Shown here piece after piece: positions 8,245-16,603 of a stretch of 64,000 bases of DNA; positions within the stretch are counted from its first letter, which is position 1, and every line of letters starts with the position of its first letter. The position numbers and the translations under genes were made by a program. This stretch comes from Parafannyhessea umbonata (lineage in GTDB: Bacteria > Actinomycetota > Coriobacteriia > Coriobacteriales > Atopobiaceae): positions 1 through 64,000 of the forward strand of contig NZ_FOGP01000002.1 of assembly GCF_900111255.1 (NCBI RefSeq), written 5' to 3'. The notes under the pieces are model-generated. The model ran no database searches, had not been told where the DNA came from, and was given only the letters and a program-made list of their open reading frames with translations.

Positions 8245-8617
8245 CATCATGCCTCGCAGATTTATTATCGGCATATTCGCTGACGAGCTGGGCGATTTTG
8301 CGCTCAAGGTCGGCCTTGCGTGCACGCTCGCGAGCGTTAAGGCGCTCGCGCTTGCGCTGTTCGCGGATGCGCTCGTCATCCGCCAGCTCCGCGAGGATGA
8401 GCGCCTGCCTCTGTTCGCGTTCGATTTCGGCGGCAGCTTCGGCGTTGCGTGCAGCCATCATCGTCGATACGGCCATCGTGGACGTCGTGCTCGTCGGCGT
8501 TTCGTTGACGATGAGCGGGGAGCGCCTATACTCGCGACCGCCCGCACCGTCATCGTACCCGCAGGGCGGGCAAATGCCATCCATATGCATGCATGCGCCG
8601 CACCGAGGACATGTCAT
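8237..8617 (-). CDS. Small zinc-ribbon/coiled-coil protein, first gene of the mob operon
   Basis: 126 residues, not recognised as a named family. The N-terminus has CPRCGACMHMDGICPPCG, a probable zinc ribbon with paired CxxC motifs. From about residue 55 the protein becomes a highly charged Arg/Glu-rich helix (EREQRQALILAEL...REQRKRERLNAR) likely to form a coiled coil. It overlaps mobC and is coupled to it, so a role in mobilization or its control is plausible but unproven. Upstream, AAGGGG precedes an in-frame ATG-ATT-TCG-TAG directly ahead of the ATG used here, so either the original start was lost to a nonsense codon or re-initiation occurs. Confidence 0.6.
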   Translation of the reverse strand: MTCPRCGACMHMDGICPPCGYDDGAGGREYRRSPLIVNETPTSTTSTMAVSTMMAARNAEAAAEIEREQRQALILAELADDERIREQRKRERLNARERARKADLERKIAQLVSEYADNKSARHDDG

Positions 8618-8816
8618 CTACGAAATCATATCTACCCCTTTCAGTCGTGTCGGCATCGTGCCGACGATTGCCAATCTGGGGAGATTCTAAGCCCGTGTTT
8701 AGGGCGATATTAGGGTGGTGCCACGCCCCCTTATCCTGAGGAACTGCCCCAAAAACGAATACAGCGAAGGACGTTGCAATATCCAGATTGTGTGAATTAA
8801 CGTGGTGCCAAAAAAA
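8618..8816. promoter_or_regulatory. oriT-like region upstream of the mob operon
   Basis: No gene is seen. GTCGGCA/TGCCGAC (about 8649-8665) is a short hairpin. Farther up, AGGGTGGTGCCACGCCCCC (8712-8730) has imperfect dyad symmetry and is followed by TTATCCTG (8731-8738). TATCCTG resembles the nick-site consensus of IncP-type oriT regions, where the nick follows the final G. Position next to mobC and the relaxase is right for an oriT, but this is pattern matching by eye. Confidence 0.4.
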
Positions 8817-8848
8817 GAGAGAGGACGGTTAATCAACCGTCCTCTCTC
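8817..8848 (-). terminator. Strong Rho-independent terminator after the tRNA pair
   Basis: A perfect 14-bp stem, GAGAGAGGACGGTT (8817-8830) against AACCGTCCTCTCTC (8835-8848), with a 4-nt loop. On the minus strand it ends in a T run (bases 8816-8811). It terminates the tRNA-Val/tRNA-Ala transcript. Confidence 0.92.
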
Positions 8849-8903
8849 CTTATTCTAACTACGAACTCGATTCCAAAAAATGCGAGTTCGCAGCTTCGTG
8901 TCG

Positions 8904-8979
8904 TGGTGGAGATAAGGGGGTTCGAACCCCTGACCTCGTGACTGCCAGTCACGCGCTCTCCCAACTGAGCTATATCCCC
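8904..8979 (-). tRNA. tRNA-Ala (anticodon GGC)
   Basis: 76 nt. The acceptor stem pairs GGGGATA with TATCTCC (one G-U), the discriminator is A and CCA is encoded. The anticodon stem CGTGA/TCACG holds the loop CTGGCAG, anticodon GGC, reading GCC/GCU. The T arm has GGTTCGAACC. It lies 4 nt downstream of tRNA-Val in the same transcript. Confidence 0.95.
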
Positions 8980-8983
8980 AATC

Positions 8984-9058
8984 TGGTGGGCGATGCTGGA
9001 TTCGAACCAGCGACCCCTTCCGTGTGAAGGAAGTGCTCTACCCCTGAGCCAATCGCCC
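8984..9058 (-). tRNA. tRNA-Val (anticodon CAC)
   Basis: 75 nt. The acceptor stem pairs GGGCGAT with ATCGCCC, discriminator A, encoded CCA. The anticodon stem CTTCC/GGAAG carries loop TTCACAC, anticodon CAC, reading GUG. The T loop has GGTTCGAATCC. It is first in the two-tRNA transcript. Confidence 0.95.
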
Positions 9059-9130
9059 TCAGTGCGTAGGCAATGGTACCAGAAGTCGGAGCGAATGAAG
9101 CCGAGAAGTTAAAAAACTGCTCACAAAGTG

Positions 9131-9150
9131 GCTCCGGCCAAAAGGGCCGA
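9131..9150 (-). terminator. Possible terminator after proS
   Basis: CGGCC and GGCCG pair around a short A-rich loop just past the proS stop; flanking bases extend the stem weakly. A run of six T follows about 25 nt later on the minus strand, too far for a textbook terminator. Confidence 0.35.
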
Positions 9151-9158
9151 CGCGAAGG

Positions 9159-10871
9159 CTACGCTCTCTGGCTCTCGACCTGCTTGACAACCATTGCAAC
9201 GACCTCGTCGATCGAGAGCTCCTGGCGCTCGCCTGTGGCACGGTCCTTGACCTCGACGTTACCGTTCTTGACGGCCTTCTTGCCGCAGACGATCTGGTAC
9301 GGGAAGCCGTACAGGTCGGCATCGTTGAACTTGACGCCGGGACGCTCCTTGCGGTCGTCGACTACGACCTCGATACCGGCGGCAACGAGGTCGGAGGCAA
9401 TCTTGACCGCAACTGGCCATACAAGGTCATCGTTCACGTCCAGGGGGACGACCTCGACCTCATACGGGGCGACGGACACAGGCCAGATAATACCGTGCTC
9501 GTCGTGATGCTGCTCGACAATGGCGGACACCATGCGAGAGACGCCGATGCCGTAGCAGCCCATGATGAGGGGCTTCTCCTTGCCGTCCTCGTCGGCAAAG
9601 GTCGCACCCATAGCCTCGGAGTACTTGGTGCCCAGCTGGAACACCTGGCCGCACTCGATTCCGCGGGCACCCTTGAGCTTGGCGCCGCACTTCGGGCAGG
9701 CATCGCCCTCCTTGGCTGACGCGAGGTCGGCCCACTCGTCCACCTGGAAGTCGCGGCCGGGCTTGGCGCCCTTGAAGTGGAAGCCAACCTCGTTGGCGCC
9801 GACAAGCCAGCTCTGAGAGTCCTTGAGCGAGACGTCAGCGACGACCTTGAGGCCGTTGGCACCCACGGGACCCATGAAGCCCTTGACAAGGCCGCACTTC
9901 TCGAGCTCATCGTCACTCATGAGGTCGTAGTGACCAAAGAGGTGCTCGGCCTTGACGTCGTTGATCTCGTGGTCACCAGGGACAATGGCGAGCACGAGCG
10001 TGCCATCCTCGGCGACGAGCGCGACGGACTTGCGGCAGGCACATTCCGGGAGGTCCAGCAGCTTCGAGACGGCCTCAATCGTGCCGTCACACGGAGTCTC
10101 GATCTTCTCGAGCTCGGAGCCCGGACCCTCCTCGACATGAATGCCGACGACAGCCGCCTCGGTGTCCGCGGCAAAGCCGCAGTCGTCGCAATAGACAAGG
10201 TCGGCCTCACCCGCGTCGGCAAGGGCCATGAACTCGACGGAGGTGTCCCCACCGATCTGACCGGAGTCGGCGACGACCTGGAGTGCCTTGAGGCCCGAGC
10301 GCTCCATGATGCTGGCATAGGCGTCCTTCTCCTGGTCATAGCACTCCTGCAGGGACTCCTGCGTGGCGCTGAAAGAGTAGGCGTCTTTCATGATGAACTC
10401 GCGACCGCGCATGAGACCGAAGCGAGGCCTGAGCTCGTCGCGGAACTTGTCCTGGATGTGGTAGAGCGTGACGGGGAGCTGCTTGTAGGAACGAAGCTCG
10501 TTACGTACGAGGTCCGTGTAGGTCTCCTCGTGGGTGGGACCGAGCGCGAACTCGTGGTCGTGGCGGTCACTCACGCGCATGAGCTCGGGGCCGTAGGCGT
10601 CCCAGCGACCGCTCTGGTGCCAGAGCTCGGCGTCGGTCAGGATGGGCGTAAGCATCTCCTGCGCATCGATGGCCTCCATCTCCTCGCGGATGATGGCCTC
10701 GATCTTGCTGATGGTACGCCAGGCAAGGGGCAGGTAGCTATAAAGGCCTGCGGCGCCGCGGCGAATCATACCGGCTCGAAGGAGCAGCCTGTGGCTGGCG
10801 AGCTCGGCCTCGGTCGGGTCCTCCTTGAGGGTCGGAGCGTAGAGCTTCGACATCTTCATGTACTGTCTCAA
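9159..10871 (-). CDS. proS: Prolyl-tRNA synthetase, bacterial type with editing domain
   Basis: 570 residues; charges tRNA-Pro in the cytoplasm. It has the class II catalytic core: motif 2 with FRDE (KFRDELRPRFGLMRGREF) and motif 3 near the GIGVSRM stretch. A long inserted domain between motifs 2 and 3 (about 225-390) corresponds to the YbaK-like editing domain that removes Ala-tRNA-Pro. A C-terminal anticodon-binding domain starts near WPVSVAPYEVEVV. TTG 10871 is preferred: GGAAGGA lies 6-8 nt upstream, whereas the ATG at 10859 is 16 nt or more from it. It follows ispG after a hairpin-containing gap. Confidence 0.96.
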   Translation of the reverse strand: MRQYMKMSKLYAPTLKEDPTEAELASHRLLLRAGMIRRGAAGLYSYLPLAWRTISKIEAIIREEMEAIDAQEMLTPILTDAELWHQSGRWDAYGPELMRVSDRHDHEFALGPTHEETYTDLVRNELRSYKQLPVTLYHIQDKFRDELRPRFGLMRGREFIMKDAYSFSATQESLQECYDQEKDAYASIMERSGLKALQVVADSGQIGGDTSVEFMALADAGEADLVYCDDCGFAADTEAAVVGIHVEEGPGSELEKIETPCDGTIEAVSKLLDLPECACRKSVALVAEDGTLVLAIVPGDHEINDVKAEHLFGHYDLMSDDELEKCGLVKGFMGPVGANGLKVVADVSLKDSQSWLVGANEVGFHFKGAKPGRDFQVDEWADLASAKEGDACPKCGAKLKGARGIECGQVFQLGTKYSEAMGATFADEDGKEKPLIMGCYGIGVSRMVSAIVEQHHDEHGIIWPVSVAPYEVEVVPLDVNDDLVWPVAVKIASDLVAAGIEVVVDDRKERPGVKFNDADLYGFPYQIVCGKKAVKNGNVEVKDRATGERQELSIDEVVAMVVKQVESQRA

Positions 10872-10915
10872 CGTACTTCCTTCCAACAAAGCATTCGTGC
10901 AACTCAGAAATGATA

Positions 10916-10947
10916 GCAATCGCGACGCAAGCTCACGCCGCGATTGC
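10916..10947 (-). terminator. Hairpin between ispG and proS
   Basis: GCAATCGCG (10916-10924) pairs perfectly with CGCGATTGC (10939-10947), with a further CG/CG pair inside. The following minus-strand bases contain only scattered T residues, so termination may be partial and proS may be read through from ispG. Confidence 0.55.
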
Positions 10948-10995
10948 CAAATCTACCACGCAATTTTCCGGATGCGAGACCGGCGCGAAACGAGG

Positions 10996-12090
10996 CTAGG
11001 CCTCGGTTCCAAAGCGATCTTCTATCTCCGAGAAGAGCTCGTCCACGATCTTGTCCTCGGGAACCTTGCGAATCATCTTGCCGTTCTCGAATAGGACGCC
11101 CTGGCCCTTGCCGCAAGCGATGCCGAGGTCGGCGTCACGCGACTCTCCGGGCCCATTTACGACGCAGCCCATGACGGCAACGGATATGGGGGCCTTGACC
11201 TTCTGCAGCCTCGTGGAGACCTCCTCGGCTATGCCGATAAGGTTCACCTGGCACCGGCCACATGTGGGACAGCTCACGAGCTCGGGATGGAGTCTGCGCA
11301 TGCCCAACGACGACAGGAGGTCCCACGCGACGTGGCACTCCTCCACCGGGTCCGCCGTGAGCGAGAGGCGGATGGTGTCACCGATCCCCTGCTCAAGCAG
11401 GATGCCGACGCCGGCGCAGTTCTTTACCGTGCCTTGGCGCAGCGTGCCGGCCTCGGTGACGCCGACGTGCAGGGGCACGTGTGGAAGCTCGCGCGAGAGA
11501 GCTCGATAGGTGGCAAGTGTCGTCGGGACCGAATGCGCCTTGGCCGACAGGACGACGTCCGCAAAGCCGCGGGACTCGAAGTGCTCGACGTATCCCGAGG
11601 CGGAGGCCACGAGCTTCTCGGGGAGCGTCATGTCATCGCGCTCGTCGAACTTGCGGTCGAGCGAGCCCGCGTTCACGCCGATGCGAATGGGGATACCGGC
11701 CTCGCCGGCGGCGTCGATCACCGCGTCGACGCGTTCGAAAGAGCCTATGTTCCCGGGGTTGATGCGGAGACCCGCGGCACCGCGCCGTGCCGCCTCGATG
11801 GCGAGCTTGTAGTCAAAGTGAATGTCAGCCACCACGGGAAGGACGCTCCCCTGGCAGATCTGGGAGAACCCGTCCAGAACCTTGGGCCCGGGAATGGCAA
11901 CGCGCACGATCTCGCAACCCGCGTCGGCGAGGTCGCGAATCTGCGCGAGGGTAGACTCGGGGTCGTCGGTCTTCGTGGTGCACATGGACTGCACCGAGAC
12001 GGGGGAACCTCCGCCGATGACCACCTCCCCTACGTGCACCTGATGGGTCAGGCTCCTTGCGGGAACGTCATGTGAAGACACGAAAACCAC
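10996..12090 (-). CDS. ispG: 4-hydroxy-3-methylbut-2-enyl diphosphate synthase (IspG/GcpE)
   Basis: 364 residues, compact bacterial form. It catalyses the penultimate step of the MEP isoprenoid pathway, reductive ring opening of MEcPP using a [4Fe-4S] cluster. Seen: the TIM-barrel N-terminal half with SVQSMCTTKT and ADIHFDYKLA, and the C-terminal cluster ligands in CPTCGRC and in GCVVNGPGE. The start is GTG, 7 nt after rseP. It closes the uppS-cdsA-dxr-rseP operon, so two MEP enzymes (dxr, ispG) are co-transcribed with the undecaprenyl carrier synthase that consumes their product. Confidence 0.97.
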   Translation of the reverse strand: MVFVSSHDVPARSLTHQVHVGEVVIGGGSPVSVQSMCTTKTDDPESTLAQIRDLADAGCEIVRVAIPGPKVLDGFSQICQGSVLPVVADIHFDYKLAIEAARRGAAGLRINPGNIGSFERVDAVIDAAGEAGIPIRIGVNAGSLDRKFDERDDMTLPEKLVASASGYVEHFESRGFADVVLSAKAHSVPTTLATYRALSRELPHVPLHVGVTEAGTLRQGTVKNCAGVGILLEQGIGDTIRLSLTADPVEECHVAWDLLSSLGMRRLHPELVSCPTCGRCQVNLIGIAEEVSTRLQKVKAPISVAVMGCVVNGPGESRDADLGIACGKGQGVLFENGKMIRKVPEDKIVDELFSEIEDRFGTEA

Positions 12091-12096
12091 CAGTCC

Positions 12097-13479
12097 TTAC
12101 GGAAGAAGCCTCAACACGTCATTCCTGACGGCGAGGACGAAGATGAACAGGAAGAACGCGAGGCCGACGTAGCTCACGGCGTTCTGGGCGCGCGTGGATA
12201 TCGGCCTGCCGACGATGAGTTGCACGACCTCGATGAGGATCTTGCCGCCGTCCAGGGGCGGAACCGGCAGAAGGTTCATGACACCCAAGGACATCGAGAC
12301 GAGGGCCATGAAGAGGAGAAGTGCGTTCGGTCCGCTCGCGGCCGCCTGCCCCGCCGCAGCAGAGATTCCAACGACTGAGGACGCGCTGTTGACGGTCTCG
12401 ATTGTGTGCTGGGGCATCATGAGCCTGAATGCGAACGAGACAGTCGTCTTGCAGTAGGTCCAGGAGGCCCGCAGCGACTCGTCGAGCGAGAGACGCCTCG
12501 TGACGATGGTCGCGTCGATGCCGAAGTGCCCCATGCCCTGGCCTTCGGGAACCTCGACGGTGCAGGTGGACTCGGAGCCGTCCCTCACATAGCAGACGTC
12601 GAAGTCACCTCCATGCGCGCCAGCCTGGTCAAGGGCGGAACAGAGCTCCCCCCAGGTCGCGACCGAGCAGCCTCCTACCTTGGTAACCCGGTCGCCGGGA
12701 AGCAGGCCGGCAGCCTGCGCATAGCTCCCCTCCTCGACGTTGCCCAAAACGGGCGCGTCCAGAACGACGCGAGCGCCGACAAGTGAGAACGAAGTCACAA
12801 GGATCAGAAACGCGCAGGCAATGTTGACAAAGGGACCCGCTAGAAGAATGGCGACTTTGCCCAGAAAGCCCCTTCCGGCATAGACCCGCGAGCGTTCGTG
12901 AGCGAGGAAGTCTTCGGGGTCTCCGTCGATGGGACAAGGAGCCCCAGGCTCGGCGGTGCCCTCGTCGCCCACGGCGTTGCGCGAGTCGAACTCGGTCAGT
13001 AGGGCCGCGTCGCGGGCCACGGTCTCGAAGCATTCCGGATACTCCCGCTGTCCCTCGCGCTCGCCTTTCTCGGGATCGTAGAAGGGACGGACGGAAGCCC
13101 AGTCGGCTAGCGTGATAAGAAGCGCATACGCCCTGTCGACATCACACCCCAGCTCCTCCGCGACGGCCGCCGCGCTGACGCGGCCCTCGCGCTGGACGAT
13201 GGCGAGGCACGGCGCAAGCAGCTCATCAGGGGTGCCCTCCATGCCACATATGCGGTTGTAGCCGCCCAGGAAAATAGGCGTCACCCCGAACTCGGTTCCG
13301 AATGAGCGAGACTTTCGGCTCCAGTGGAGCCGGCACGGGAGGCCGATGAAGAACTCGGTGATCCTTACGCCCTGCAGGTGCGCGACGATAAAGTGGCCGC
13401 CCTCGTGGATGATGACAAGGGCCGAAAGCGTGACGATGCCCCAGAAAGCGGCCGAGAGAAAGCCCCAGGCGAAACTCAT
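12097..13479 (-). CDS. rseP: Site-2 protease RseP-like (M50) with a large inserted helical region
   Basis: 460 residues, intramembrane zinc metalloprotease that cleaves membrane-bound regulators. HEGGH at 25-29 is the HExxH zinc site in the first helix. A PDZ domain is seen around AAGLLPGDRVTKV. The third zinc ligand motif is NLLPVPPLDGG near the C-terminus, between hydrophobic helices. Between the first helix and the PDZ domain, residues ~84-195 form an insertion absent from typical RseP, with a winged-helix-like stretch (VSAAAVAEELGCDVDRAYALL) and an acidic linker. It overlaps dxr by 4 bp. The protease role is secure; its substrate is unknown. Confidence 0.9.
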   Translation of the reverse strand: MSFAWGFLSAAFWGIVTLSALVIIHEGGHFIVAHLQGVRITEFFIGLPCRLHWSRKSRSFGTEFGVTPIFLGGYNRICGMEGTPDELLAPCLAIVQREGRVSAAAVAEELGCDVDRAYALLITLADWASVRPFYDPEKGEREGQREYPECFETVARDAALLTEFDSRNAVGDEGTAEPGAPCPIDGDPEDFLAHERSRVYAGRGFLGKVAILLAGPFVNIACAFLILVTSFSLVGARVVLDAPVLGNVEEGSYAQAAGLLPGDRVTKVGGCSVATWGELCSALDQAGAHGGDFDVCYVRDGSESTCTVEVPEGQGMGHFGIDATIVTRRLSLDESLRASWTYCKTTVSFAFRLMMPQHTIETVNSASSVVGISAAAGQAAASGPNALLLFMALVSMSLGVMNLLPVPPLDGGKILIEVVQLIVGRPISTRAQNAVSYVGLAFFLFIFVLAVRNDVLRLLP

Positions 13480-14675
13480 CGACCGACCTCGGAGAGAACG
13501 CTGCGAGCGACCTCGCGGGAGCGCTCGTCCACCTCATGGAGCTGCTGCAACGATTCGACGGGCTGCGGCTCGGAGAGTTCCATCGTGTGACCGACGATTC
13601 GCTCGACGTCCAGGAAACCACACTGGCCGCAGCGGAAGGCATAGTTCGCGACCTCGTTGGCGGCGTTCATGACCGTGGGCATCGTGCCTCCGGTGCGACC
13701 GGCCTCCTTGGCGAGCGCGAGGCAGCCGAAGGCCTCCTCGTCGGCCTTGCCGAAGCTGAAGTCGGGAGCGGACCAGTAGTCGACGCGGTCCGAGGGAGTC
13801 TCCCAGCGGTCGGGATAGCTCAGGGCGTACTGGATGGGGATCCTCATATCAGAGGGCCCAAGCTGCGCCTTCACGACGCCATCGGAGAACTCGACCATAG
13901 AGTGGACCATGGACTGACGGTGGACAAGGACGTTCACCCTGTCGACCTCGACGCCGAAGAGATGATGCGCCTCGAGGACCTCAAGTCCCTTGTTCATGAG
14001 CGTCGCGGAGTCGATGGTGATCTTCTCGCCCATATGCCAAGTTGGGTGCCTCAGGGCGTCGGCGGGCTTGACGCGAGAGAGCTCCTCTCGGCTCATACCG
14101 TAGAACGGACCGCCAGAGCAGGTGAGCCAGATGCGGTAGATGTCACTTCGGCGCTCCCCCACCAGGCACTGGAAGATTGCCGAGTGCTCGGAGTCAACGG
14201 GGATGAGCTGGCCGGGCTTGGCAAGCGGCATCAGGAGGTCGCCACCGCAGACAAGCGACTCCTTGTTGGCGTACACGAGCAGCTTGTTAGCCTTGAGGGC
14301 GGCGTAGCCGGCGTTGATGCCAGCAAAGCCCACCACGGCACTCACGACGCAGTCGACGTCGTCGCGGGCCACAAGGTCGACGAGGGCGTCGTCACCGAAG
14401 CTGACGTCGCACGAGTCGGGAATCTGGGCGACGGCGGGGTCACCCTTGCGCTGCTCCTCGACGATCACAACGTGCTCGACCGAGAACTCCCGCGCAATCG
14501 CGGCGGCCTTCGCCACGGAGCCGAAGACCGAGATGGCAACGACCCGGAGCTTGTCCGAATGCTGCCTGCAAACATCAAGCGTCTGGGTTCCGATAGACCC
14601 AGACGCCCCAAGAATGGCAACCCTCAGCGGCTCGGGGCGCTTGCCCCCAAAGGCCGCGTTCTCGAAGAAGTTCAA
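13476..14675 (-). CDS. dxr: 1-deoxy-D-xylulose 5-phosphate reductoisomerase
   Basis: 399 residues, usual length. It converts DXP to MEP with NADPH and a divalent metal, the committed step of the pathway. Seen: nucleotide-binding GASGSIGTQTLDV at the N-terminus, the ANKESLV segment, PVDSEHSAIFQ with metal-binding Asp/Glu residues, and SGGPFYG. It overlaps both cdsA and rseP by 4 bp in the isoprenoid/lipid operon. Confidence 0.97.
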   Translation of the reverse strand: MNFFENAAFGGKRPEPLRVAILGASGSIGTQTLDVCRQHSDKLRVVAISVFGSVAKAAAIAREFSVEHVVIVEEQRKGDPAVAQIPDSCDVSFGDDALVDLVARDDVDCVVSAVVGFAGINAGYAALKANKLLVYANKESLVCGGDLLMPLAKPGQLIPVDSEHSAIFQCLVGERRSDIYRIWLTCSGGPFYGMSREELSRVKPADALRHPTWHMGEKITIDSATLMNKGLEVLEAHHLFGVEVDRVNVLVHRQSMVHSMVEFSDGVVKAQLGPSDMRIPIQYALSYPDRWETPSDRVDYWSAPDFSFGKADEEAFGCLALAKEAGRTGGTMPTVMNAANEVANYAFRCGQCGFLDVERIVGHTMELSEPQPVESLQQLHEVDERSREVARSVLSEVGR

Positions 14676-15640
14676 ATGACGCCTCCCAAATGGAGAATTA
14701 CATATATGACCATGCCGCCAAAGAGCATGGAGTCGGATCGGTCAAGAAGCCCGCCATGGCCGGGCATGATGTCGCCGGAGTCCTTCACCCCAACGCCGCG
14801 TTTGATGCGCGACTCGAAGAGGTCGCCGACGACGGAGATAACTCCGGAGCACGCGCCGATGAGGACGGCGAGCGGGAGGGAGATGTTCCAGAGGCCCAGG
14901 GCCCAGACGAGGACCCAGACCGCGACGCACCCGACGAGACCGCCCCAGAAGCCCTCCACGCTCTTGTTGGGAGAGATCTTCGGAGCGAGCTTGTGGCGCC
15001 CGAACTTCGTTCCGACGAAGTAGGCGGTCGCATCAGAGACCCAGATGCATCCCATTGCCGCAAGAGTAAGAAGCCCGCCGATCCACGTGGGGTCACTCCT
15101 CCTGATGAGCACGATGCACGAGAAGAGAAGCGATGTGTAGATGGGAGCAAAGGCCGTGAGGGCCACGTCGGCAATGTTGGAGCGCGGTGTCGCGACGTAC
15201 CAGATGGCACAGCAGATAAGGAGAAGGACGAGGACGAGCCGCATTGCGCCCGCAAACGGCATGACGGCGGCGACGGGGAACGCAATGGCCGCTGCGAGGC
15301 CCAGGATGTCGTTGGGCATGCGCCCGCTCATGCGAACCATGCGGAAGAACTCCGAGCAGCACAGCCAGGCCATGGCGGTGACGATTGCGCAGGTAGGCAT
15401 CACGCCCGCGAACAAGCAGGCGAGTATGACGATGGTGTACACCGCGCCAGAGGTCGTGCGCGTGAGGAGTTTCTCGGTCCAACCACGAGCGCCCTGACCG
15501 CGCGGACCCTCGGGCGTGGATCTCTCCGCCTTGGAATCGTTCTTGGTCCCCAAACTAGCCATCCCCCTCTTGAGCCCGGCGGGAATGCGCTTCTCCGCGA
15601 CCTTCGGCTCCTTGCCGGACATCGGCCTGTCTTCGCTCAC
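14672..15640 (-). CDS. cdsA: Phosphatidate cytidylyltransferase
   Basis: 322 residues, polytopic inner-membrane enzyme making CDP-diacylglycerol from phosphatidate and CTP. The C-terminal signature is clear: SVEGFWGGL, then GDLFESRIKRGVGVKDSG and PGHGGLLDRSDS. About eight hydrophobic segments precede it. The first ~70 residues are a charged cytoplasmic extension that is not conserved. GTG start, 4-bp overlaps with uppS and dxr. Confidence 0.95.
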   Translation of the reverse strand: MSEDRPMSGKEPKVAEKRIPAGLKRGMASLGTKNDSKAERSTPEGPRGQGARGWTEKLLTRTTSGAVYTIVILACLFAGVMPTCAIVTAMAWLCCSEFFRMVRMSGRMPNDILGLAAAIAFPVAAVMPFAGAMRLVLVLLLICCAIWYVATPRSNIADVALTAFAPIYTSLLFSCIVLIRRSDPTWIGGLLTLAAMGCIWVSDATAYFVGTKFGRHKLAPKISPNKSVEGFWGGLVGCVAVWVLVWALGLWNISLPLAVLIGACSGVISVVGDLFESRIKRGVGVKDSGDIMPGHGGLLDRSDSMLFGGMVIYVILHLGGVI

Positions 15641-16422
15641 TTGGAAACCACCCCGCCGAACCTGCGATTGCGAGACTGGAACGCGCGCACCGCACGCAGG
15701 AACTCCCAGCGATCAAAGTCTGGCCAGTACTTCGGCGTGACGTAGAACTCCGTGTACGCGAGCTGCCAGAGCAGGTAGTTGGAGAGTCTCAGCTCACCGG
15801 AAGTGCGGATCAGAAGGTCAGGGTCAGGAAGTCCTGACGTGTACAGGCGAGAAGAGATTGCTTCCTCGCTGACATCGTCGGGGCTGAGAGCACCGCTGGC
15901 GACGTCCTGGGCGATCGACCTCGCCGCACGCGTGATCTCGGCGCGCGAACCATAGTTGACTGCCAGCGCAAACTCCATGCCCGTGTGGTCCGCAGTCTCA
16001 TCGAGGCCACGCTGGAACACCTTGAGCGTCTCCTTGGGAAGGGCCTCGAGGTCGCCGAGGAAGCGGAGGCGGACGTTCTCCTGGTGGAAAAGAGGCAGCT
16101 CCTTAACGAGGGTGGTCGCGAAGAGGTGCATGAGAAGGTTGACCTCGCGCTGCGGGCGCTTCCAGTTCTCGGTGGAGAAGGCGTAGACCGAAAGCGCGTC
16201 AACGCCGAGCCGCACACAGGTGGTCACGGTCTCGCGAAGGGAGTCCACGCCGGCAACATGCCCGCGCGAGCGGTCAAGTCCGCGCTCCTGGGCCCATCTT
16301 CCGTTGCCGTCCATGATGATCGAGACGTGCGAGGGAATGCGATCGAGGTCGATCTCCGAAAGAGAAATATCTTCCCGGGCGTCGCTATAGTAGGCCTCGA
16401 GCTTTTTGGAATCGAAATCCAA
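15637..16422 (-). CDS. uppS: Isoprenyl transferase (undecaprenyl diphosphate synthase)
   Basis: 261 residues, cis-prenyltransferase making the C55 lipid carrier for cell-wall synthesis. The hallmark IIMDGNGRWA has the catalytic Asp at 38. SFSTENW-like YAFSTENWKRP and the C-terminal RTSGELRLSNYLLWQ motif are intact. TTG start with GGGGG 8 nt upstream. It is first gene of the operon driven by the promoter at 16450-16477. Confidence 0.96.
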   Translation of the reverse strand: MDFDSKKLEAYYSDAREDISLSEIDLDRIPSHVSIIMDGNGRWAQERGLDRSRGHVAGVDSLRETVTTCVRLGVDALSVYAFSTENWKRPQREVNLLMHLFATTLVKELPLFHQENVRLRFLGDLEALPKETLKVFQRGLDETADHTGMEFALAVNYGSRAEITRAARSIAQDVASGALSPDDVSEEAISSRLYTSGLPDPDLLIRTSGELRLSNYLLWQLAYTEFYVTPKYWPDFDRWEFLRAVRAFQSRNRRFGGVVSK

Positions 16423-16449
16423 GGCTGTTTCCCCCTGCTCAGCCGTTCA

Positions 16450-16477
16450 TTTATACGTAAGCCCTAATACACTACAA
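16450..16477 (-). promoter_or_regulatory. Promoter of the uppS-cdsA-dxr-rseP-ispG operon
   Basis: On the minus strand TTGTAG (16477-16472) and TATAAA (16455-16450) are separated by 16 nt, about 30 nt before the uppS start. Both boxes are close to the sigma-70 consensus. Confidence 0.65.
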
Positions 16478-16532
16478 CAAGCGCATCTATATGTCAGCAA
16501 ATACGCAATAGCCGCAGAAGCAAAAGAGGCAA

Positions 16533-16567
16533 AGAAGGCCCCGTCCCCCAGCGGGAAAGGACCTTCT
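16533..16567 (-). terminator. Terminator of the frr transcript
   Basis: AGAAGG...CCTTCT arms enclose further CC/GG and TCCC/GGGA pairs, and the minus strand continues with TTTGCC then TTTTGC. It lies 37 nt past the frr stop and separates frr from the uppS promoter. Confidence 0.75.
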
Positions 16568-16603
16568 CAAATCGTCAATCTATTCTGGCTGAGTCAAGAC
16601 GGA

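Larger units (their letters stand above)
3155..8850 (-). mobile_element. Degenerate integrative mobilizable element (recombinase, Ltp protein, mob genes)
   Basis: The segment between the L,D-transpeptidase and the tRNA pair carries only accessory genes: broken serine recombinase, Ltp-repeat membrane protein, relaxase, MobC-like protein and a zinc-ribbon protein, all on the minus strand. The recombinase and Ltp part is visibly richer in A+T than the flanks, suggesting transfer. No conjugation (type IV secretion) genes are present, so it would need a helper. Exact attachment sites were not found; boundaries are approximate. Confidence 0.65.

Noticed and set aside
10860-10995. T-box riboswitch upstream of proS
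   Set aside because: The gap is only ~120 nt, has no T-box core sequence and contains just a simple hairpin.
13536-15023. A 495-codon plus-strand frame opposite dxr and cdsA
   Set aside because: Antisense shadow spanning two real genes.
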